A DNA stretch of 64,000 nucleotides from Thalassia testudinum. Lineage: Eukaryota; Streptophyta; Magnoliopsida; Alismatales; Hydrocharitaceae. The notes beneath the pieces are model-generated. The model saw only the letters and a program-made list of their open reading frames with translations. It ran no database searches and had not been told where the DNA came from. This document shows, piece after piece, positions 47,806-58,262 of the stretch. The stretch covers positions 80,965,501 through 81,029,500 of the forward strand of contig JAZHRO010000013.1 in the NCBI GenBank assembly GCA_037157565.1. Direction: 5' to 3'. Each line of letters begins with the position of its first letter. The stretch's first letter is position 1. Made by a program: the position numbers and the translations under genes.

Positions 47806-50520
47806 TGTAATGACCCGTTACATTTTTAGTCATTTAAGACGTCTGGAGTTTCAGTCATACGTCTATCCAGACATCTGGACACGTTCCCGGATATCTGAAA
47901 GTGAGTTTTTTGTACTACTCTTTGCGCTCTACGCGCGAGTGGCACGCAGAGGTAGCTCCCTCTCACTCTCCTTCACCCCCTGAACCCTAACCCCTCTCCT
48001 ATACAAACCCCCTCCCTTCTCTCCTCTCCTCCTCACATTACTCAGCCACCGCCACCTCCACCTTCTCCTGCCAGCCACGTTCCCCTCCGCCTCTGCTGTA
48101 GCCACGGCAAGGAAGGAGATCCACTGACGAGGGGAGAGCAGGGAGGAGCAAGAGCGAGAGCGTACGAGGGAGTGAGAGCAGGGAGGAGGAAGACAACCGC
48201 GAGAGCTTGGTGAAGCTTAAGGAGGAGCTCGTAAGAGAGGAGAGGACGTCGGCGAGGAGCTGCTCAAGCTCCTGCAGCGGCTGGAGCTGCCACCGCGAGT
48301 GGAGGTGCGAGCGGAGTGAGCTGCGAGGAGGTTCTAATACTGGAAATTTTCCAGTATCAGACATCTGGAGTGAAGTCCAGACGACTGGTGAAGCACCTGG
48401 ATGTCCAGAGCTAAGGTCGGATGTTTGAGAGCACGTATTCGGCGAGGTACGTACGTTCCTGCGCTGATTTCCGCCATGCAGAAGATCTCAGTGCATGAGT
48501 TGTTGGGCTGAAAGCATGCTTGCACAAGACAGGCTTTGGGACGGCGCGGGTGTGCTTTCCGAAGCACTTTTGGACGTCTGATCACATCACCAGATGTCTG
48601 AAGGTCCTTCCAGACGACTGGAGACCTTGTCCGACGTCTGGAACTATCCCCAAACGATCGTAGAGGGAGTTTGGACATCTGATCAGCCACAGAAAACATA
48701 AGGTGAGTTTCCGACATCTTTTAAGACGTCTAAGATTAGTCCCAGACGTCTGATTTTGATCAATAACCCAGTTTTTGGCCTGTTTAAGGCCCAAACGGAA
48801 TCAGATTTCCTGAAACGAAGTTCCGTTGTTTTCCACTCGAGTTGCTCTATGTATTCGTGTTGAGTATATACTATTTTGAGCTCGTCCAATGTACATTAGT
48901 CGCTGGTATAGGTTACTAGCCATTGGCATGTTCGGGGCCTGCAGAGACAACGAGATCTGCGGCACAGGCCTCCATTCCTCCCATGATACCCGGTAGAGTG
49001 GTTTAATTCAATTGTTAATAGTTAATAAGAATATACTTGGTTGTAATAGTCGGATTGAACTCTAGGATGTGGAACGAACCCTAGGGTAGAAATGAATGAG
49101 CCTGTTTGAGCTGTACTGTTTACTTGAATGCATTGTTAAGATAAATTGCTAGCAAATGCCTTTAATATAATTACGAGATGCATGTTAAAATATGAGCTGC
49201 CTGTATGTAATTGAGAAATTGCCTGTGAAATCACAAGTTGCATGTTTTTGACAATTGAATTATGGAAACACGAGTTGCCTGTATATGGATGAGGAATAAA
49301 TTATGAAACACGAGATCTGGATCTGGATAAATGCGGTGAATATGAGCATGAACCCTATGGGGAATTAGGAGTAGAACTCTGTAGATAAATGGAATCTGGA
49401 ATGTAGACGGGAAGTGTGCTAGCCCTTGTGTACATGGTACCAAGGGGAGCAACTGTCCCCTTTTAGTGTAGAGCGGAGCTAGGCTCCCTTGGGTTGAGAC
49501 CGGGGGTTAGGATTGGCCACTCTACACCAACTCCTGTTGGTCCTCGCGTACACAGTACCGAGGTGTGTTACTAGTGTAGGGAGGGAGCTAGCCACCCCAC
49601 GGGGCCCGGGGTTCAGCTGGCCACCCTACACCGACTTTATTAGGCCTTCTGGGCAAACCGGGGTAGTCGGACGAAGGTACGCAGATTGTGGAGGAGCGAG
49701 ACCCCTGTTCTGAGAGGGCAAGGCCCTATACTATTCCGTGCTGTACTTTGGGTGTACCCACTAGTGGAAACGACTGACCGCGTGTCTGTGTGGGGTAGTT
49801 ACCTGTGCGCTTATCACGCATGCCATAGTCACCGCTACATCTCGACAGTGATCTCGGGGTGGTTGACTGGGTGTAGGACTACCACGGGGGACTCTCCCGA
49901 CCAGGAGAGCGCCACGTGTACCTTTTACTCTACGGAAAAGACTACAATTAAGATCATTCCCACGAGAAACATGCAAGATCAAGAAATACCTGAATACTTG
50001 AGAAATAGATGAAATAGAGACACATAAATGAGATAAATAGAAATGAGAAATAAATATGTTGTTGTTTTTACTGTACTTGTACTTAAATAATATAAACACT
50101 ACTCTACTCAGCGTTCACTGATTCTATCATTTCATAACACTGTTCAGGATTAGGAGTTGAGCAGCCTGAGTTTTCGACTGCAGAGGGTGCTGGGCTCAGT
50201 CGAGCCCAGCCATAGTTGTTCTTTTAGCTCTTTCGCTTTCCTACTGTTGTAGTAAGTAATGGACACATAGTTTACTATTCCGGTTACTTCTGTTTCCTTT
50301 ACGTTTTCTGTTGTTGTTGTGGTGGCATGTACTACGTGTTGAGATTGTTGTTCTACTTTCTTTACTACTCCATATTTTTCTTTTGCTTAGTTATATTGCA
50401 TGTGTGAATGTGGTTTATTTTCTTGCTTTTGGTTATTTCTTGTTGGATGACTAGGTCCTGGGATTAGTTGATGCGAGCCGGTCTCAGATCCTATAGGAAT
50501 CTAGGAACTGGGTCGTAATA
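47806..50520 (+). repeat. 5' LTR of the gypsy element (2715 bp)
   Basis: It starts TGTAATGACCCG and ends GGGTCGTAATA, with inverted termini as in related LTRs. Palindrome clusters are at about 47836-47900 and 48358-48760, with a CT-rich, TATA-like segment between them (CTATACAAACC at about 48000). At about 49412-49640 two diverged tandem units of about 118 bp repeat the phrase GTGTAGAGCGGAGCTAG / GTGTAGGGAGGGAGCTAG. Confidence 0.85.
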
Positions 50521-50523
50521 AGA

Positions 50524-50534
50524 TGGTATAGAGC
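50524..50534 (+). other. Damaged primer-binding site
   Basis: TGGTATAGAGC lies three bases after the 5' LTR. The canonical gypsy/copia site complementary to initiator tRNA-Met is TGGTATCAGAGC, so one C is missing here. Confidence 0.7.
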
Positions 50535-50699
50535 AAGGTCGTCCCGAGAAATGAACAAATTAGCTTGAGAATAACCACTCACATGCATATAACTAGGATA
50601 GCCACCAAAACGTATCGCTTTGACTTTTGTTTCCAAGTCTTTTTCTTGATGTAATCCAGTATCATTGACACTTTTGTTATATCTCTCGCCTCTCCTTGC

Positions 50700-51985
50700 A
50701 GGAGATGCCTCATCAGGGAGTTCTCGAGATAGGCCATGGTCGCTGCCATGGATGAGGTCAGAGGGGCGGATGTGCCGGACCTGAGGTACCAGTTGACCCA
50801 CCTCTTATCTTAGGCATTCAAGCCCAGGATCTCGCCCAGCTGATTAGAGACATCGTGCAAGAGGAGCTCCATTAGCCTCCATGGGCACCTCTCCTTGAGG
50901 GCGTGGAGGGGGAGTCCTCGGTGGGGCAGAGAGACCGTCGCAGTGCCAGTCGAGCAAGAGGGGGAGGGGGTGGTCCTCCACTACCCTTACCACACTCTGA
51001 CACTTCTGAGCACGAGCCCTCCTTGCTTGGAGGCGTGCCCGTTCCCCCACTGCAGCTACACCACGAGCTTTTCGGACAGTTCCAGAAGCTGAAGTCCCCT
51101 CCTTCAAGGGAGATGAGGACCCGTCTAAGGCAGAGGACTAGCTGGAGTAGATAGAGAAGGTGCTCGACACCCTTCGCTCTCTGGTGGAGTGCCGTGTGGC
51201 CTTTACCACGTATCAGCTAGAGAGTGCAACACATAGGTGGTGGAGGACAGTCAGAGGCCAAGAGGGGAGAGAGCCGACGTGGGACCAATTCGTGGCTCTC
51301 TTTTGCGAGCAGTACTTTCCGCTAACCTGGCAGGACCAGAGGAGGCGGGAGTTCCACACTCTTCGTCGGGGGACGATGACGGTTAGTGCATACTGCATAC
51401 GTTTTCTAGAGCTATTACATTTTGCCTCGATAGTTGTATCTACTAAGGAGGAGCGCCTGTGGAGGTTTACTGAGTGGCTCTGACCTGCTATTCGGGGGTA
51501 TGTCAAATTCTTGAAGTTGCCCACTTTCTCTCATGTGGTTAAGGCAGCCATGACTTATGAGAAGACCAACCCGGTCGCGCGAGACACTGATAGCAGACAG
51601 AAGAGGCCTTACCAACCAAAGTACTCTCAGGGTTGTCAGGAGAGGAGGCACACGACGCCCGTAGGAGAGCTGTCTCATTTTGCAGGGCTATCAGTGGCCT
51701 TTGGGGGCCTTAGACAGGGGCCAATTGTCAGCACCAGACCCCCGCCCAGCCGCTAGCAGGGACCAACGTAGGGAGGAGGTCATGTACCCCTCTACTACCA
51801 GTGTGGCCAGTCGGGCCACATCAGGAGGGACTTCCCATCTAGGGCCGAAGCATAGCAGATGCTCCCGGCACCGAGCGCTGGAGGTCGAGTTGGTGGTCGT
51901 GGTCACTAAGCGCGTGGGCGAGGGTAGCAGTCATGAGGAGGGTACTAGCCAGTTACTACTCGCCCGACCCAGAGTGTAGCTGCTT
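50700..51985 (+). pseudogene. Gypsy gag: capsid region and zinc knuckle, broken
   Basis: The gag capsid domain is followed in one frame from about 51061: LESATHRWWRTVRG, TWDQFVALFCEQYFP and REFHTLRRGTMTVSAY are typical of the retrotransposon gag family. TAG codons at 51139 and 51148 and TGA at 51481 interrupt it. The CCHC zinc knuckle at about 51793-51834 has lost its first and last cysteines (Tyr and Phe instead), leaving YYQCGQSGHIRRDF. It could not bind zinc normally. Confidence 0.8.
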
Positions 51986-54900
51986 TGTCTGCACCGAGGG
52001 CTGAGGGGTGTATCAACGCCCTGACACACAGAGATGCCAGGGCTTCGGGTCCAGTGGTGGCAGGTATGGTTACTATTTCTGGCATATTAGTGTACGTACT
52101 TTTTTATTCTAGCGCCTTGCACTCCTTCGTCGCTACGAGTTTTGCAGTCAGTTTGAGGCAGGGCAGTGTACTATTAGAGGATCCGTTTGTGATCAGAGGC
52201 CTAGGTGGCTAGTTGTTTGTAGTCGATGAGGTTTACACGGACTACGAGGTAAGTACAGGGGGACACAGCCTCCCTGATGACCTGATTATGATACATATGG
52301 AGGATTTTGGCATGATCCTAGGGATGGATTGACTGTCTGCTTATCACGCCCTGGTGGACTGTTTTAGGGGGAAGATCGTCTTCTCCATATCGGAATTGCC
52401 TCCCTTTGAGTTTTACGGATAGCCGGTGGATAGAGGTTTCAGATGCATCTCCACGCTTCGGGCAGCGAGACTTTTGAGCAAGGGGTGTGAGGGCTTCTTG
52501 GCCTGTGGAGTGGTAGAGCCTGGCCCCGTGGCTGACTTTCAGAGTATCCCGGTAGTTTGCGAGTACCCTGATGTTTTCACAGAGGAGCTGCCAGGACTAC
52601 CGCCTGAGCATGACATCGAGTTTGAGATCTCACTGGTACCGGGGACCAGCCCCATCTCTACTGCACCGTACCGAATGGCACCGCTTGAGCTACGAGAGCT
52701 CAAGTCACAGCTATAGGACCTGTTGGAGAAGGGCATTGTGAGGCCCAGTGCGTCCACGTGGGGAGCCCCTGTGCTGTTTGTGAAGAAGGATGTTACCCTA
52801 GGACTTTGTGTTGACTACCGACAGTTGAATAGGGTCACCATCAAGAACAAGTATCCGCTGCCGAGGATTGACGACCTCTTCGACCAGTTGCGAGACGCTA
52901 CAGTGTTCTCCAAGATAGATTTGAGGTCGGGTTACCACCAGTTGAGGATCAGGGAGACTGACGTCTTCAAGACAGCTTTCCATACTCGGTACGGGCACTA
53001 CGAGTTCTTGGTCATCCTGTTTGGGCTGACCAATGCCCCCGCTGCCTTTACGGATTTGATGAACCGTGTTTTCCGGCCGTACTTAGACTATTTCGTGGTG
53101 GTGTTCATCGATGACGTACACGTTTACTTGCGAGATCAGGCACAACATGGACAGCATTTACGTATGATCCTGGATACCTTAAGGCGATGCAGGCTGTATG
53201 CTAAGTACAGCAAGTGCAAGTTTTGGTTGAGACAAGTGACTTTCTTGGGCCATGTGATTTCAGGGGATGGTTTGGCTATGGATCCAGCCAAGGTTGAGGC
53301 TGTACTCAGGTGGGAGAGGCCATGCAGAGTGACAGAGATACGCAACTTTTTGGGACTAGCAGGTTATTATCGGCGATTTATCAGAGGATTCTCTCAGATT
53401 GCACATCCCATGACCCAGTTGACTCGGAAGGACGTGCCCTTTTCCTGGACAGATGAGTGCGAGGCGTGTTTTCAGGAGTTGAAGGAGAGACTGACTTCTG
53501 CTCCTATACTTACCATCCCAGACAGCAGTGGCGATTTTGTGGTTTACACTGATGCTTCGTTGTAGGGGTTAGGGGGTGTGCTAATGTAGTAGGGTCACGT
53601 TGTCACTTACGCTTCGCGGCAACTGAAGCCCCATGAGCGTAGCTACCCTACCCATGACTTAGAGCTGGCAGCGGTTGTCTTCACGCTGAAGACATGGAGG
53701 CACTACCTTTATAGTGAGACCTTAGAGATTTTCACAGATCATAAGTGCCTTAGGTACTTATTTGATTAGAAGGAGCCTAACATGAGACAGAGACGTTGGT
53801 TAGAGCTCCTGAATGACTACGACTGTAGCATCTCCTACTACTCAGGGATGGCCAATGTGGTGGCTGACGCCTTGAGTCGGAAGGCGCTTGCCCACTTGGC
53901 CAGTTTACAGGCACAAAATTGGAGACTCATGGAGGAGTTGGGTAGTTGGCGACCCCGGGAGTCACAGGGGTTTTGTGGGACAGTGATAGTGGTGTGGCAG
54001 ACGCGACCAGAGCTGATAGACCGCATCATTGCAGGGTAGATGGTTGACCCGTACTTACAGATGCTTTGAGACAGGGTGTTTACAGGGGACCCAGGAGACT
54101 TTTCCTTTTTAAACGAGATACTACGCATGAGGGGACACTTATGCGTTCCTAGGGATGAGGAGTTGTTGGGAGAGCTCTTGACTGAGGCACACGGGTCCAG
54201 GTTCACCATACATTCTGGGAACACAAAGATGTACCATGATTTGCAACACGACTTTTGGTGGAGAGGGATGAAGTGGGATGTTGGTGAGTTTGTGCAGTAG
54301 TATTTGGTATGTCAGCAGGTGAAGGCCGAGCATCAGAGGCCACTTCCTATGCTAGAGTGGAAGTGGGAAAGCATCACCATGGACTTGGTGGTAGGTCTAC
54401 CAGTTACCCAGTGGGGACACGACGCAGTCTTGGTGATAGTAGACAGGTTGACGAAGACGACGCGTTTCCTGTCGATCTGAGTCACCTTTGGACCAGCACA
54501 GTTAGTAGAGAGATACATCTGAGATGTGGTGTACCTGCATGGAGTTCCACGTGAGATTGTATCCGACAGGGATAGCCATTTTACTTCCCAGTTCTAGGCT
54601 GAGTTTCAGCAGGCCTTGGAGACGCGTTTGAGGTTCAGTACCGCTTACCACCCACAGATGGACGAACAGCCAGAGCGCATCATTTAGACACTTGAGGACA
54701 TTTTGCGCGCCTGTGTACTAGACTGGAGAGGCTCCTGGGAGGAGCATTTGCCCCTGGCAGAGTTTGTATACAATAAGAGTTACCACTCGAGCATCGGCAT
54801 GGCATCTTACGAGGCTCTGTATGGACGGAGGTGTACTGCACCCTCAAGTTGGGTCGAGGTGGGGACCAAGTGGGAGGTTGGTCCCAGGCTGATTCGGCAG

Positions 54901-55109
54901 AGTTAGGAGGTGATAGAGCAGATTCATAGACGACTCCGCATTGTCAGGAGAAGGCAGAAGAGCTACGTTGATTGAAAACGTAGAGAGGTGCAGTTAGAGG
55001 TTGGAGACCACGTCTTTCTCCGTGTTTCACCCATGAAGGGCCTGCAGCATTTTGGGGTGAAAGGGAAGATTGCGCTGAGGTTTGTGGGGCCCTTTGAGGT
55101 CTTGGAGCA
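51986..55109 (+). pseudogene. Gypsy pol: protease, reverse transcriptase, RNase H, integrase, broken by stops only
   Basis: One continuous frame, shared with gag, runs without a frameshift. Protease: the usual DSGA active site at about 52110 reads YSSA, so the catalytic Asp is gone. [18 protein letters not shown] and FIDD (about 53109) are intact. RNase H: YTDAS, ELAAVVF and TDHK are present. Integrase: H-x-H region and one Cys of the zinc site remain, with VDRLTK, SDRDSHF and PERI giving D, D and E. Stops lie at 52210, 52330, 52420, 52714, 53563, 53587, 53590, 53767, 54037, 54067, 54298, 54478, 54520, 54595, 54685, 54904 and 54973. The frame ends at the inserted LTR. Confidence 0.9.
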
Positions 55110-57831
55110 TGTAACGACCCGATTCCCGAGTCCCTACGAGACACGAGAACCGGACCGACTCGACTAATCCCAAGACCTAGTCGTCCAACGAGGAAGTAAC
55201 CAAAAGAGCAGTAAAATAAATCACATTCAACATGAAATATAACTAGTAGTAACAAAATACAGCAGTAAGAAAAAGAACTACTACAGCATGTACCACCACA
55301 ACAGTAGAACAACATTTATAACATAACAAGAACTGCGGGCAAAGAAAAGTACAGAGAGTAACAAAAACTACTCACTACAGTGGAAACAAAAGGGGTACAA
55401 AAGAACAGTGGTAACTCTACTGGACCCTACTTGGCCCAGCGTCCTCTGCAGCCGCTGACCCTGGCTGCTCAACACCTGGTCCTGAAAAGTAACGAGTGTA
55501 ACACGTCAGCGAAATGCTGAGTAGAGTGGCAGCTAAACTAAAGAAACAGTAAAGTGTACAGTAGCTGTTTTATTTTCTTTCTTTCTTTATTTACGTCTTT
55601 CTATTTCTTTTTTTCATAATTTATCTATTTCTCAGATCCTTCACTTGATCTCAAATGTTCCTCGTGGGAACGATCTTGATTGCAGTCTTTTCCGAACAGT
55701 AGAAGTAGCACGTGGTGCTCTCCTGGCCGGGAGAGTCCCCCGTGGTGATCCTACTCTCAGTCAACCACCCCAAGGTCACGGACAGACGTAATGGTGACTA
55801 CGGCACGCGCGATAAACGCACAGGTAGCTAACCCGCACTGGCACGCGGTCAGTCGTTTCCGTTAACGGGTGCGTCCAAAGAACAGCACGGAACCAGTACA
55901 GGGCAGAGCCCTCTCAGTAACAGGGGTCCAACCCCTCCACAGTAACCAAACAGGGGCCTTGCCCCTCCACAGTCCGCGCACCCTCGCCTGACTACCCTGG
56001 TTTGCCCAGTGGGCCTAACAAGTCGGTGTAGGTGAGCTAGCAGAACCCCGGGGCCCGTGAGGTAGCTAGTACTCGCCCTACACTAGTAGCTCTCCTCGGT
56101 AGTGCGTACACGAGGGCCAGCAAGTCGGTACAAAGTGGCCAGACCTGACCCCAGGTCCCTGGGGCGGCTAGCTCCGCTCTACACTAAATAGGGGGACAGT
56201 CGCTCTCCTTGGTATTCCGTACTCAAGGGTCAGCTCACTTCCCCAATTCTATTCCATTCACTTTCCAGGAGTTCTACTCCTAATTCCCCGTAGGGTTCCA
56301 GCGCTTTTAACTCAGCACATTCAGGTTTCACCTTTCCAGTTTCACATTCATACATCCCATATTCTCAATCATGTTCATTTATTCATAACAGGCAGCTGTT
56401 AAACCAATTTACAGGCAGCTATTTGTTCCTTTCCATTTTTCCAAGACTGCAGTATTCGTATATTCCAGTAGTTTTCCCATCCTAGGATTCATGCCATACC
56501 CAAGGATCTATCATACAATCTAGTTTTCCAGCCCTAGGATTCATGCAACACCCTAGGATCTACCATTCATTCTAGTTTCTCATTCCTAGGATTCATGCAA
56601 TGTCCTAGGTTCTATTTATGGTTCCATAATTTAACAGATTATACTAATAAACTTAAAAGCCACTCTACCAGTTACAATAGGAGTACTAGGGGCGTGGTCG
56701 GGAATCCCGCATGCCTCCGCAACCCCTGAGACTGCAATGGAACGGGGTCCTATCACAAGGATCAAACACAAGGAGTTTCTCAAAATAGTATCTAATCACT
56801 GTAGACAGGTAGAGGATTTAATTCCGAAAAGAACGCAACTTGAAACGCGGAAAACGGACTCCGAACGGACCCTAAAAGGGTCGAAAACGACGAAACAGTG
56901 CAAAATCAGACATCAGGAACTTCTTCCAGACGTCTTAAAATGAGGGTCAGATGGTACCTTTGCTCTGTATAGTCTCTCAGACGTCCAAAAGCTTGCGGGG
57001 GCATCTGGCCTAGTTCCCAGACGTCCGATGGTCACCCCGGACGTCTGGAAGTCTTTCCCGTCGTCTGGCACTGCAGTCAGACGTCTGATTCACGTTGGAT
57101 GCGAATCTCAGAACCTGCGCGTACCCATTCCTCGCTCTCAGTACGGACGGTCGAAGAGAAGGAGGAAGTACGAAAATAACTTACCTTTTAGACGTCTGGA
57201 CAGTCCTCCAGACGTCTTCCCCGTCGTCTGGTTGGAAACCCAGACGTCTGATTCTGGAAAAACTTCCAGAATCAGAGCGCGACTCGCCCTCCGCCCGCGA
57301 CGCACGGCCGCACCTCGTCTCGTCTGCCTGCTGCTCATGCTGCAGCAGACCTCCCGCGTCACTCTGCGCCCGCTACGCCCCCGCCGGCCGGCTCTAGCAG
57401 CCCCGGCAAGCTCGAGCCCTCACGGCCGAGCGCCTCCTCCCTCGCGCAGCACCTCCTCCCGCACTCGCCGCGGCTGCCGCCGCCGCTGCTCGCTCGCGCT
57501 CGCACTCGCTGGAAGAAGAAGAAGGAGGAGTGGAGGTGATGAGAGTGAGGGAGAGGGCGAGGCTTTTTAAAGCCGCGCGGGGAGAGAGAGAGAGCGAGAC
57601 AGACTGCAGTCGCAAGAGGAGAGAGGGAAAAAGAGAGAGGTGTGGCGGTTGCGGGTCTGCGCGCGCCTGCGCGCAGACGCAGCCCCGCGTGCCACCCAAA
57701 TAAAATCCCAGACGTCTGGAAGGGGTTCCAGACGTCTGTTCAGAAGTCTGGAAGGGGTTCAAAACGTCTGTTCAGACGTCTGGGCCACCTCCCAAACGTC
57801 TTAAAAGACGTCTGAAGCCGCATTCGTAATA
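55110..57831 (-). mobile_element. Antisense gypsy solo LTR (2722 bp) inserted in integrase
   Basis: It starts TGTAACGACCCG and ends CATTCGTAATA on the plus strand. Flanks are GAGCA (55105-55109) and GAGCG (57832-57836), a target-site duplication with one change. It is the reverse complement of the same LTR type as at 30430-33132, with an additional copy of one palindrome unit at its distal end. Palindrome clusters are at about 56905-57275 and 57705-57815. Insertion plus duplication adds 2727 bases, a multiple of three. Confidence 0.88.
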
Positions 57832-58178
57832 GAGCGGGTGGGACCCGTTGCTTACCGACTTCCCTTCCTCCGCAGCTTTCTGGAGTGCATGACGTGTTCC
57901 ACATGTCCAACCTCAGGATGTACGTCATCGATCCCAGTCACGTTCTGAGCCACGAGAGCATCGAGGTGGGTGATGACCTGATCTATCCCGAGAGACCGAT
58001 ACAGATACTTGGCAGAGCCATCCAGAGTCTGAGACGGAAGCAGGTACCACTGGTGAAGGTCCTATGGAGAAGCCAGCGGTACGAGGAGGTGACTTGGGAG
58101 CCTGAGGTGGCAATGCGAGAGCGGTTCCCGAAGCTTTTTGAGGGTACTTCTTTTCGGACCTACTTCGGTTCTCTTTAA
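57832..58178 (+). pseudogene. Gypsy integrase C-terminus and chromo-like tail
   Basis: After the inserted LTR the pol frame resumes with GPVAYRLP. A one-base deletion at about 57862 shifts the frame, and then VHDVFHMSNLRMYV and VLWRSQRYEEVTWEPE follow. The last matches the conserved chromodomain-like motif (VLWR..EEATWE) at the end of chromovirus integrases. It ends with TAA at 58179. Confidence 0.82.
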
Positions 58179-58262
58179 GTTTGTTATGAGCTGTTACGTT
58201 CCTTTCCCACACCTTAGCTAGCTCAGGTTTCGGGAATGAAACTTCCTTTAAGTTTGTTATGA

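Noticed and set aside
57028..57570. 180-aa open frame opposite the antisense LTR
   Set aside because: Same GC-rich LTR segment read on the other strand; translations are Arg/Ser/Pro-rich without domain signals.
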